A DNA stretch of 35,206 bases from Planctomycetales bacterium (GTDB lineage Bacteria > Planctomycetota > Planctomycetia > Pirellulales > Pirellulaceae): positions 1-35,206 of the forward strand of contig JAGQPC010000220.1 of the NCBI GenBank assembly GCA_020426925.1, in the 5' to 3' direction. Both the position numbers and the translations under genes were made by a program. Positions 19,201-25,395 of the stretch are shown piece after piece; position 1 is the stretch's first letter, and each line of letters starts with the position of its first letter. Below the pieces are notes generated by a model. It was not told where the DNA came from. It did not search any database and saw only the letters and a program-made list of their open reading frames with translations.

Positions 19201-20938
19201 CGCGGACGTGATCGCTGACTACATGATCGACACATCAGATTGGACGGAGTTCACGATTCTCGACGAGTACATGCTTCCGCACAAAAGCGTTCTTGTAGAC
19301 AGCGCATGGACAACGCTCGGCGATGCCTCGGCACCCGATTTGTCTCGACTAAATGCTGCGACGATTGTTGGAAGACATGACGATTCAGAAAACCTGCTTG
19401 CGAGGTTTCGCGATGTTGCCGACTCGTTGGCGACTCCGTTGATTTATCGTTCGTTGGAACGCAACCGAACGGAGTCTCTGAGTCCCGTTGGAGAACTTCT
19501 TGCGCCAGGGTTGTGGCAATTCGCTCTGAACGAAGAAAACGACGATCAACTGCGGCGACAGGCGGTTGCATTGGTGCTCGATTATTCATCCACAGCCAAC
19601 GACATCAAGTTCCTAGTGCAAGCGAGGCGCGAGCATCTTCGGATGATGACAGACCACATTGTCTTAGATCGCGAACACGCGTTATCGGTGATTCGTGAAC
19701 GGCTGCCAACGCTGCAAGACGCTCGCGCTATCGCGATCGCTCGATCCGCCGCTTTCCGCCTGGGCGGTTTTACCTTGGCAACAGCGACGTTTGACGTCGG
19801 AGACGATCCTCTCGAGCGAAACTTCTTCATCAGCTTTTTGCGAGAAATTCCGGTTAACGCATCAGAGCTTATCGCCTCGATCAAACACGAAAAGAATCCA
19901 GTAAGACTTCTCGGATTGGTTCTCGCTGTGGCAGATAGTAAAGGTCATCTTTCGGATGACGATCGAAAAGTCGCGATTGAGTTGACCAAGAGGATACTCC
20001 TTAATCACAAAGACTCGGGAGTTCACGGTGCTTGTGCGTATCTGTTGAACACTTGGCAAGTTGATGGTTGGAAAGATGACGTTGCCGCGCTAGCGACGAG
20101 CGATCCGCCGATCGAAGCTGGATCTTGGTTTGTGAATTCACAAGGGCAGACGTTTTCCGTCATCAGCGCAGGGACCTTTGAACAGGGATCGAGCCCAGAC
20201 GATCCGTACTATCTGCATCCTGCGGAAGCACTTCATCCAGTGACAATGAATAGAACGTTTGCAATCAGCACTACGCCGGTCACTTTCGAGCAATTCGACA
20301 GGTGTCGGTCGATCAAGAACAGTCCGATCGAACACGACAGAAACGATGCGGAGGGCGGACCAGCTTGCAAGATATCATGGTTTGACGCGGCCGCTTACTG
20401 CAACTGGCTCACGTTGCAGGACGGGATGACAGAAGATGATTTGTGTTACGAGCCAAACATCAAAGGAGAGTATGGTCCAGAGATGAAGTTCGCGGAGAAG
20501 CATCGATTGAAGCGAGGCTATCGTTTGCCAACACAATCCGAATGGGAATTCGCATGCCGAGCAGGTGCTCCTCCAATTCGAAATCGCTACTATGGCACGT
20601 CGGACGAATTACTCGGCGAGTATGCGTGGTGTGAAACGTATGACAAGCCGCAACCGGTCGGAATGTTGAAACCAAATGCGATCGGATTGTTCGACATGCT
20701 TGGCAACGTCCATGAGTGGACGGCAACTCATCGCGGAAAACGCGGGGGTCGACACATTTTGAATTTGGATCCAATGGTTATGCGAGGTGGATCGTTTCAG
20801 ACCGATAAAAAATATGTCCGCGACGCTTGCATGTATTTTGAGGATGCGCGAACTCATGGTTTTTCATGTGGCTTCCGAATCGTGCGGACATTGAAGGCGG
20901 AATCCGATAGCGAGAATTCGGCGACACTGGGAGACTGA
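16286..20938 (+). CDS. Ser/Thr kinase-STAND NTPase-TM-FGE-like fusion
   Basis: A very large (1550-residue) membrane-bound signalling protein. Residues about 8-60 carry the short helical motif found before planctomycete kinases (DPFEALAEEFAELI, PSIDNYLQRYPDLADQI). A Hanks-type kinase domain follows at 124-382 with all key residues: Gly loop GFGGFG, Lys154, His244-Arg245-Asp246 and Asp264-Phe-Gly. A STAND-type NTPase comes next (Walker A GPSGCGKSS at 473-481, Walker B TLVIDQFEQ near 555). One transmembrane helix lies at about 882-902, then a helical region, then an FGE/sulfatase-modifying-factor fold at about 1283-1540 (YRLPTQSEWEFACRAG, LGNVHEWTA, MRGGSF, GFRIVR). The FGE-like part lacks the catalytic cysteine pair, so it is probably a binding module outside the membrane. 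The frame opens at 16154; ATG 16286 or 16241 are both possible. Confidence 0.88.
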   Translation: MKPAHPPDEENRDPFEALAEEFAELIRNGAEPSIDNYLQRYPDLADQIEDLFPLIQQFEQPKLDTSLSAAGNNDSNPNRGKRTDDHAGKTKTYTDLDSSDAASRDSNSSRSDDSQVTDIKTVGRYEIKRLLGFGGFGRVYLAFDSELQRSVAIKMPSDAVHDKIDANEFNREARIVAQLEHPSIVPVYDIGEDNGRVYIVSRYIRGKNLSDEIAERPLTRHEAARVVELIAEGLHYAHSKGLVHRDIKPANILLDEQGTPFLTDFGIALTDQDVAESVKHAGTPRYMSPEQARGEGHLIDGRSDIFSLGIVLHELLTGVTPFRGKTIRDVLKRIISARAKPLRQYDSTIPVELERICLRALARHPSDRYSTAFDFAEDLRAYIAESNPVDGATYANRGTGTVGLTDTNSTSAALPAVVPKGLIAFDQNDADFFFQLLPGPFDRMGIPDSVRFWKHLIECREPEQAVRIGAVYGPSGCGKSSLIRAGVLPRLDSSVETLTINATADLAHRLLDSVERRWPKLKPNGGVGTSPEERLVDACLRLRRDIAPESGQKITLVIDQFEQYLHSTTETDSLADALRHCDGVNLQAIVVVRVDYWLGLSRFMQQLEPRQLDATNSRMVDLFDVRHARTVLKNFGRAYDALPSSELSESQNQFLDQAIEQLQTDDKVVAVRLSLFAEMMKDRVWEPATLRDLGGVEGIGVQFLEESLGDHSTRPEVKQHRTAIRSVLQRLLPDDFSELKGELRTGHELQIAGNYGERPDDFETVRRLLDTDLRLITPVVELDEQNTEPNDVSGAKFQLSHDFLVPAIREWLTLHQQSTPAGRARLKLEECTKLWLRRPTDAMLPDLATYMSIRTRVPKRVWTPDEQKLMHTATHRHIRRCSAWAASIGFCVAAVMIAGRIARQREAEHLTTTYLNSSVANFPATLEKLTPHLSRARAALEAVEAPTNRSDSQQRARHLRAGVALLQVDSKRADVIADYMIDTSDWTEFTILDEYMLPHKSVLVDSAWTTLGDASAPDLSRLNAATIVGRHDDSENLLARFRDVADSLATPLIYRSLERNRTESLSPVGELLAPGLWQFALNEENDDQLRRQAVALVLDYSSTANDIKFLVQARREHLRMMTDHIVLDREHALSVIRERLPTLQDARAIAIARSAAFRLGGFTLATATFDVGDDPLERNFFISFLREIPVNASELIASIKHEKNPVRLLGLVLAVADSKGHLSDDDRKVAIELTKRILLNHKDSGVHGACAYLLNTWQVDGWKDDVAALATSDPPIEAGSWFVNSQGQTFSVISAGTFEQGSSPDDPYYLHPAEALHPVTMNRTFAISTTPVTFEQFDRCRSIKNSPIEHDRNDAEGGPACKISWFDAAAYCNWLTLQDGMTEDDLCYEPNIKGEYGPEMKFAEKHRLKRGYRLPTQSEWEFACRAGAPPIRNRYYGTSDELLGEYAWCETYDKPQPVGMLKPNAIGLFDMLGNVHEWTATHRGKRGGRHILNLDPMVMRGGSFQTDKKYVRDACMYFEDARTHGFSCGFRIVRTLKAESDSENSATLGD

Positions 20939-20953
20939 TTGCAACGGCGTTGA

Positions 20954-20981
20954 TTGCGAATATCACGTCGACGTGTATGAT
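20954..20981 (+). promoter_or_regulatory. Candidate promoter with internal palindrome
   Basis: A weak -35 (TTGCGA, 20954-20959) and a good -10 (TATGAT, 20976-20981) are 16 bases apart. The spacer holds a perfect 12-base palindrome, CACGTCGACGTG, at 20964-20975, which could be an operator. It lies ~90 bases before the repeat-protein start. Confidence 0.35.
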
Positions 20982-21072
20982 TGTTCCATCGAAAGCTGCT
21001 CGTTCAACTTCCCAGATCACGGCTGCGTTGCACCACCGAATACGTCCCAAATACAACGAAAGGTATTTGCAC

Positions 21073-22116
21073 ATGAGATTTATTTCCCGAGCTTTGGCGA
21101 TCACTTTAACGCTTTGTTTGCTTTCATCTGGATATGCAGCTGACAAAAGCGTCGATCTTGTTGGTGTATGGCACGCGACAGCATCAACCGACAGTGGCGA
21201 TCGCGAACTTACGTGGACCTTCAAAGAGGACGGTGGCAAGATTTCGGGAACCAGCCTCGATCACGAAAGTGACGACCAGCGTGACCTCGATCGCATCACG
21301 GTCAAGGATAAGGCCGTGACAATTGAAGTCGATATTGAGGTTGATGGTAACAAAGGGATCATCAAGATCGCTGTCGAAGAGAAGTCTCCTGGTGAGCTCG
21401 TCGGAAAATGGAGCGTCGAAGATCGCGGCGGCGCACAGTTTCTGAGTGGTGATATCACGGCAAAGAAGGAAGTTGAATTCGCGGGCAAGTGGGATGCATC
21501 CGCGACGCTGCCCGATGGAGGCACAATTGACACCGAGTTGACCCTGAAGGGCAAGAATTCTTCTTTGAAGGGGAAAATCGTTGGCAACAGCAACGAAATC
21601 GATATCGACACAATCACGGTTGATGAGGGTAACATCAAGCTTGAATTCGAAGTCGAAATGGACGGTAATAAACTCGATGTCGTCGTCAGTGCGAAAGCGA
21701 AAGACAGCAGTAAGCTCGATGGCAAGTGGGCTGTCATAGGCGACGATGGTAATGAAGCGGCTGATGGTAAATGGACAGCCAAACGCCAGCCTTTGAACTT
21801 TGCCGGTGAGTGGACGTATGTCGCCACGGTTCCCGGCCGCGACGCCTATGAAGGTGTGCTGACACTCAAGTCCAACAACGGCAAGTACGCCGGAACTTCG
21901 AAGGGCAACGACACCGAAGGTCGAGAGCTAACGAGCGTGACGATTGATGGCAAATCCATCACCTACACCGTGACGATAGAGGTGGAAGGAATCAAAGGAA
22001 CGATCACGGTCGAATCCACGCTACAAGATGACGGCTCGCTAAAGGGAGAGTGGAACCTCGTCGATACTGATGGGACTGAAGTCGCACGTGACTCGTGGAA
22101 AGCGACCAAGAAGTAG
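21073..22116 (+). CDS. Exported protein of three tandem ~105-residue repeats
   Basis: I do not recognise the family. The ATG at 21073 is chosen because it opens a textbook signal peptide (MRFISRALAITLTLCLLSSG, cut near YAA/DKS) and has AAAGG about ten bases upstream; the frame extends to 20950 without such features. The mature protein is three diverged copies of one beta-rich unit, at about 29-132, 135-238 and 242-347. Each opens with a G-x-W motif (LVGVWHAT, FAGKWDAS, FAGEWTYV), has a middle strand pair such as TIEVDIEVDGNKGIIKI, LEFEVEMDGNKLDVVV or YTVTIEVEGIKGTITV, and ends near a second G-x-W (LVGKWSV, LDGKWAV, LKGEWNL). The pattern suggests small beta-barrels or sandwiches, lipocalin-like in outline. 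It is rich in Lys, Asp and Glu and has no catalytic motif. A periplasmic or surface binding role is inference only. Confidence 0.8.
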   Translation: MRFISRALAITLTLCLLSSGYAADKSVDLVGVWHATASTDSGDRELTWTFKEDGGKISGTSLDHESDDQRDLDRITVKDKAVTIEVDIEVDGNKGIIKIAVEEKSPGELVGKWSVEDRGGAQFLSGDITAKKEVEFAGKWDASATLPDGGTIDTELTLKGKNSSLKGKIVGNSNEIDIDTITVDEGNIKLEFEVEMDGNKLDVVVSAKAKDSSKLDGKWAVIGDDGNEAADGKWTAKRQPLNFAGEWTYVATVPGRDAYEGVLTLKSNNGKYAGTSKGNDTEGRELTSVTIDGKSITYTVTIEVEGIKGTITVESTLQDDGSLKGEWNLVDTDGTEVARDSWKATKK

Positions 22117-22264
22117 TCGCATCGGATACATTCAGACAATCAGTCCCGTGTCCGCCAATGCGTGTTATTTGTTTGCTGGGTCCGACGCGGTTCCGATTTG
22201 TTGGCGTGGGTCCAATTCTGCAATGATTTATTGTGTGCGAAATTGCGCGCATACAGCGGAAGAT

Positions 22265-22292
22265 GGGCGACATCGGGCAATTCATCGGGCAA
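22265..22292. repeat. Short direct repeat upstream of the hpf pair
   Basis: CATCGGGCAA occurs at 22271-22280 and again at 22283-22292, a 12-base period, and a third GGGC lies at 22265. It is about 85 bases before the small ORF at 22378 and could be a regulator site; it may also be chance. Confidence 0.3.
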
Positions 22293-22377
22293 GTGTGCGA
22301 TAATTTGCTTGATAAACTCAGCGGCACACCATCTGCGTACTTTGGATTATTGTATGATTTCTCGAAGGGAGACAAAA

Positions 22378-22563
22378 ATGTGCGACTCAAAAACCTCTCA
22401 TTCGAAAAATAAGGCCAAAAGAGCACAGTCAGCTGAATGCAACAAGGACGAGAGGCAAGCAGAACCGGAAGCGGATGAAGCATCCAAAACGGGCTGTGAA
22501 GTTTACCCAAAATCGCACAGAAAGCCTGTGCCAAAGCGGTTCGAAGGAACTCGCGAATTCTAA
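22378..22563 (+). CDS. Small hydrophilic protein upstream of hpf
   Basis: A 61-residue ORF, MCDSKTSHSK to KRFEGTREF, with a near-ideal RBS (AAGGGAG at 22365-22371, six bases before the ATG). It is very rich in Lys, Glu, Ser and Ala, has Cys at 2, 21 and 40, and shows no membrane segment, so it is probably disordered. An in-frame ATG at 22354 overlaps the RBS and is not preferred. The hpf-like gene starts 30 bases downstream on the same strand, so the two may be cotranscribed. I know no family for it; the call rests on the RBS, spacing and operon position. Confidence 0.6.
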   Translation: MCDSKTSHSKNKAKRAQSAECNKDERQAEPEADEASKTGCEVYPKSHRKPVPKRFEGTREF

Positions 22564-22593
22564 TTCGTTGATCAATGAGCCAGGAGAATATCT

Positions 22594-22995
22594 ATGAACA
22601 TTAGGCCGTTTATTGAATTGCCTGAGAAAAACTTAGAAGCGTTTGCGGAAGAACGGATCGATTTAGTTCTCGGTCGTTTCGCGGATCGTATTGCACACTT
22701 CGACATCCATGTGCGAGCGGAGCATTCGACTCATGGTGCAGAGGAGTACTTGTGCACATGCGATGTAAAGCTGCATCCGCGAGGGACGATTCACGTCCAC
22801 GCAAACGAGTCTTCAGCTCAAAACGCAATTATTGCGGCCGTCCATCGCGCTGAAACGGTTCTGGCCAAGACTGTTGATCGTGGACATCGCTCAAAAGCTG
22901 TGCGACACAATGGTGGCGGTGTCCGACATTTAAACGATGCCCTGGATTCAGAAGATCCTTCAGAAGATGCTTCTCTAAACGTGTCAGAAGAGTGA
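22594..22995 (+). CDS. hpf: Ribosome hibernation factor (HPF/RaiA family)
   Basis: A 133-residue protein with the HPF/RaiA/YfiA fold. Typical stretches are the N-terminal helix (ERIDLVLGRFADRIAHFDIHV), the central strand pair (YLCTCDVKLHPRGTIHVHANES) and the second helix (NAIIAAVHRAETVLAKTVDR) with the basic patch that contacts 16S rRNA. It is the short form, without the C-terminal dimerisation domain of long HPF, and has an acidic tail (DSEDPSEDASLNVSEE). Such proteins bind the 30S decoding region and inactivate ribosomes in starvation or low energy. The ATG has AGGAGA six bases upstream. It follows the small ORF at 22378 and lies next to DUF4404 and a universal stress gene, which fits a stress cluster. 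Confidence 0.85.
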   Translation: MNIRPFIELPEKNLEAFAEERIDLVLGRFADRIAHFDIHVRAEHSTHGAEEYLCTCDVKLHPRGTIHVHANESSAQNAIIAAVHRAETVLAKTVDRGHRSKAVRHNGGGVRHLNDALDSEDPSEDASLNVSEE

Positions 22996-23102
22996 GCTAA
23001 GAAGTACTCGACGTTCGAAGTCCAATGCCGGAGCATGTGAATTTGCCTTCGCAGCCACTGCCAAGGCGGCCCCTGTTTTATACGTGTAGTTCGAACTATC
23101 GC

Positions 23103-23372
23103 TTAAATTCCAGTATTTGAAAGAGCATTCGCGATCCGGCCGATCAGCTCAGCTGCTTTCGGATGGTCGGCTTCCCATGATAGCACCATCGAGCGCAGCA
23201 ACGTAGCAAGCGAATGTGAATCACTTGACGATTCCTGACCGTCGTCAAGCAACCGGTGGATGTCTGCCGTTACATCGCGAAGTTGACGCGCTGAGTCCTC
23301 GTCCACATGCTGAGCGGACGCCAGGTGCTCGTGTAGCTTTTCAATAGTCTCGAGTAGCTCGGATTTATCCAT
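23103..23372 (-). CDS. DUF4404 family protein
   Basis: An 89-residue soluble helical protein that fits DUF4404: a leading ELLETIEKLHEHLAS helix, a middle RQLRDVTADIHRLLDDG segment and the conserved end WEADHPKAAELIGRIANALSNTGI. The family has no known function. The ATG at 23372 is supported by TGAGGA (minus strand, 23382-23387). It is convergent with the hpf gene and divergent from the usp gene, within the putative stress cluster. Confidence 0.78.
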   Translation of the reverse strand: MDKSELLETIEKLHEHLASAQHVDEDSARQLRDVTADIHRLLDDGQESSSDSHSLATLLRSMVLSWEADHPKAAELIGRIANALSNTGI

Positions 23373-23726
23373 AGCGGATCTTCCTCAGGTCTTCAGGACA
23401 AGTGTCTCCACGAAGGAAATATAGACGCAGTTACGTGACATGACTACGGGAAAGCTGGCCAACCAGGTTGCATTTCTCGATTCGACCAAGTAACAAGCGG
23501 CCCTCCAAATCCTTGCAAGCGCGTCGCAGTTGTGTCACTTCCGTTCCGAGATCGCTCGGTTGGCACGGTGCTTGCAATGTCTGTCGTGGCTACGAGATTC
23601 TTTGGCAAGAAAGTCGTCAAAGGCTTATGTTGACTGGACGTAGGGCAGTTGTTGGAAGTTTGTGGCTGTTTCAAGTAGCTGACGTCTATCCACAAATCGA
23701 GAATCGCGAGCACAAAGGATGTGAAA
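23373..23726. other. 354-base divergent regulatory region
   Basis: This stretch separates DUF4404 (minus) and usp (plus). It carries the sigma-54 promoter at 23560-23576. GTGTCAC (23532-23538) lies just upstream of it, and an opposite-orientation GTGACA (23435-23440) about 90 bases further up; these might be activator half-sites. No small ORF with an RBS was found. Confidence 0.6.
23560..23576 (+). promoter_or_regulatory. Sigma-54 promoter upstream of usp
   Basis: TTGGCACGGTGCTTGCA matches the RpoN consensus YTGGCACGRNNNTTGCW at every defined position, with the invariant GG (23562-23563) and GC (23574-23575) exactly ten bases apart. Transcription would start near 23587 and leave a leader of about 140 bases before usp. 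Such promoters need an AAA+ enhancer-binding activator; none is encoded here. Confidence 0.82.
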
Positions 23727-24161
23727 ATGAAATGGTTTAACAATAAACGAATTCTGGTTCCGTTCGATTTTTCGGACGCGTGCTTGGACGCGATTGGTGT
23801 GGCCAAGGCCCTGGCTGTTGACACTTCAGACATTCACGTCATCCACGTGCTCGAAAACTTACCAGCCACATCACCGTTGTCGATTTGGGATCCCGAAGCT
23901 GACGAACATCGGAAGGAAACGGCACGAAAAGCCATCAAGGACAAGTTGGCGGATCTGGATATTTCTAACGTTCATTTGGACGTCAGCATTGGCAATCCAG
24001 CCCGAGTTGTTGCTGACCTCGCAAAGGACATTGAGTGTGGACTGATCATCATTCCTTCGAACAGCCGTTCAACTATCGAACGTTTTTTAATCGGTTCGGT
24101 TGCCGAACGCGTCGTCAGACTGGCACCGTGTCCGGTATTGGTCCTCAAAAACGGCGTATAG
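23727..24161 (+). CDS. Universal stress protein (UspA family)
   Basis: A 144-residue single-domain Usp. The start is the ATG at 23727, with AAAGGA (23714-23719) seven bases upstream; a GTG at 23721 in the same frame is only one base from that RBS and is rejected. The fold signatures are clear: RILVPFDFSD at the N-terminus, HVIHVLEN, the central DVSIGNPARVVADLAKDIECGLIII, and the C-terminal IGSVAERVVRLAPCPVLVLK. The ATP-binding loop, normally G-x-x-G-x9-G-S/T, reads S-N-S-R-S-T-I-E-R-F-L-I-G-S, so the first glycines are missing and nucleotide binding is doubtful. Expression under sigma-54 (promoter at 23560) is predicted. The histidine kinase starts 100 bases downstream on the same strand. Confidence 0.92.
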   Translation: MKWFNNKRILVPFDFSDACLDAIGVAKALAVDTSDIHVIHVLENLPATSPLSIWDPEADEHRKETARKAIKDKLADLDISNVHLDVSIGNPARVVADLAKDIECGLIIIPSNSRSTIERFLIGSVAERVVRLAPCPVLVLKNGV

Positions 24162-24195
24162 TCGATCGCGATTCCTCGTGGCACTGCACTTTGGG

Positions 24196-24201
24196 TACAA
24201 T
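24196..24201 (+). promoter_or_regulatory. Possible -10 box for the PAS kinase gene
   Basis: TACAAT lies 60 bases before the kinase ATG in the gap after usp. No -35 is evident; cotranscription from the usp promoter is an alternative. Confidence 0.3.
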
Positions 24202-24261
24202 CAATTATGCCTGGCCGATTGAGCCTGGTTGCAACAACAACGGATACCCAAAAGAACCGTC

Positions 24262-25395
24262 ATGTCCGAACAGTCATTGCTCGAGGCAATACTCAACAAC
24301 GCTGTCGATGCGGTTGTCACGACCGACGATAAAGGAACTATCGAGTCTGCTAATCCCGCCACCGAGCGAATGTTTCAATACGAAGTCGCGGAATTAGTGG
24401 GACAAAACGTTACCATCCTGATGCCCAGCCCTTATCGAGAACAACATGGCCAGTATATGGCCGACTACATGGAGTCCAAACAGCCGAAAGTAATTGGGCT
24501 CGGTCGCGAAGTTCTTGGCCGTCGAAAGGATGGTCAAACATTTCCTATCCATTTAGCGGTCAGCGAAGTGACCTTCGGAAATCGAAGCGTGTTTACCGGA
24601 ATCATCCGCGACGTGTCGGATCTAAAAAAGATTGAACGAGAGCTGGCGGAACTCAACAGTCAATTAGAGCAACGAGTGCAAGAGCGGACGAAACAGTTAG
24701 AAGCCGCCCAAGAACAGCTGGTGCAGAAAGAAAGACTTGCGACGCTTGGCCAAGTGTCAGGGGGAATGGCTCACGAGATTCGAAATCCACTCAACGCCGT
24801 CAAGACCTCGGCCTATTATCTTCTTCATGCCCAGAATCCGCCCGAAGAGAAAGTGCGTCAACACCTGGAGCGAATCGATCGTCAGGTCACCCTGATCGAT
24901 AACGTAGTGACCGCGCTTTCCGATGTGGCGAGACTGCCTGAACCGAAAATGCGTCAGATCAATTTGGCAGCAATGCTCGAACAGATTCTGACTTCCGTGG
25001 AATTTCCAGCTAGTGTAAAACCAGTCTATACGGGACCAGCAGATCTACCGCGTGTGCTTGCCGACGAACATCAGCTCCCAATCGCCTTTCGTAATTTGAT
25101 TCGAAATGCCCGAGACGCCATGCCTTCAGGTGGAACACTCGAAGTCATAACGGACGTGGTTGGCGACCGTGTCCGCGTTCAAGTAATCGATGAAGGTGTC
25201 GGAATACCACCAGGTGATTTGGAACGAATTCTAGAACCGCTATACTCGACGAAAGCTCGCGGATTAGGGTTGGGCCTGGCGATTACGCGAACGATTCTTA
25301 GCAAGAATCGCGCTGAGTTGTTGGTTGAGAGCGATCTCGGACAAGGCAGTACTTTTACGGTGCTGTTGGATCGAGTTCAGGAGAAAACGAATTGA
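24262..25395 (+). CDS. FixL-like PAS histidine kinase
   Basis: A 377-residue soluble sensor kinase. The PAS domain (about 5-120) is of FixL type: MPSPYREQHGQYMADYM followed by VIGLGREVLGRRKDGQTFP aligns to the Bradyrhizobium FixL heme pocket without gaps, placing His62 on the heme ligand His200 and Arg82 on the oxygen-sensing Arg220; FixL Arg206 and His214 are Asp and Lys here. A coiled coil (about 122-157) leads to an NtrB/FixL-like H-box with phospho-His171 (GGMAHEIRNPLNAVK) and a HATPase domain (N-box NLIRNARDAMPSGG, G1 DEGVGIPP, G2 RGLGLGLAITR). There is no membrane segment, so it would sense an internal signal, plausibly oxygen. Start: ATG 24262; the frame opens at 24229 with a TTG but no better RBS. 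The next gene overlaps its stop and is the likely phosphoacceptor. Confidence 0.9.
   Translation: MSEQSLLEAILNNAVDAVVTTDDKGTIESANPATERMFQYEVAELVGQNVTILMPSPYREQHGQYMADYMESKQPKVIGLGREVLGRRKDGQTFPIHLAVSEVTFGNRSVFTGIIRDVSDLKKIERELAELNSQLEQRVQERTKQLEAAQEQLVQKERLATLGQVSGGMAHEIRNPLNAVKTSAYYLLHAQNPPEEKVRQHLERIDRQVTLIDNVVTALSDVARLPEPKMRQINLAAMLEQILTSVEFPASVKPVYTGPADLPRVLADEHQLPIAFRNLIRNARDAMPSGGTLEVITDVVGDRVRVQVIDEGVGIPPGDLERILEPLYSTKARGLGLGLAITRTILSKNRAELLVESDLGQGSTFTVLLDRVQEKTN

Noticed and set aside
20134-20900. FGE domain as maturase of the nearby sulfatase
   Set aside because: The catalytic cysteine pair is missing and the domain is the ectodomain of a kinase.
21261-21827. 188-codon minus-strand ORF rich in Ser and Leu
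   Set aside because: Shadow of the repeat protein; its Ser/Leu richness is the complement of the Asp/Lys-rich coding strand.
22222-22312. Two GT-N10-GC sites as sigma-54 promoters for hpf
   Set aside because: The invariant GG is GT and the CACG block does not match in either.
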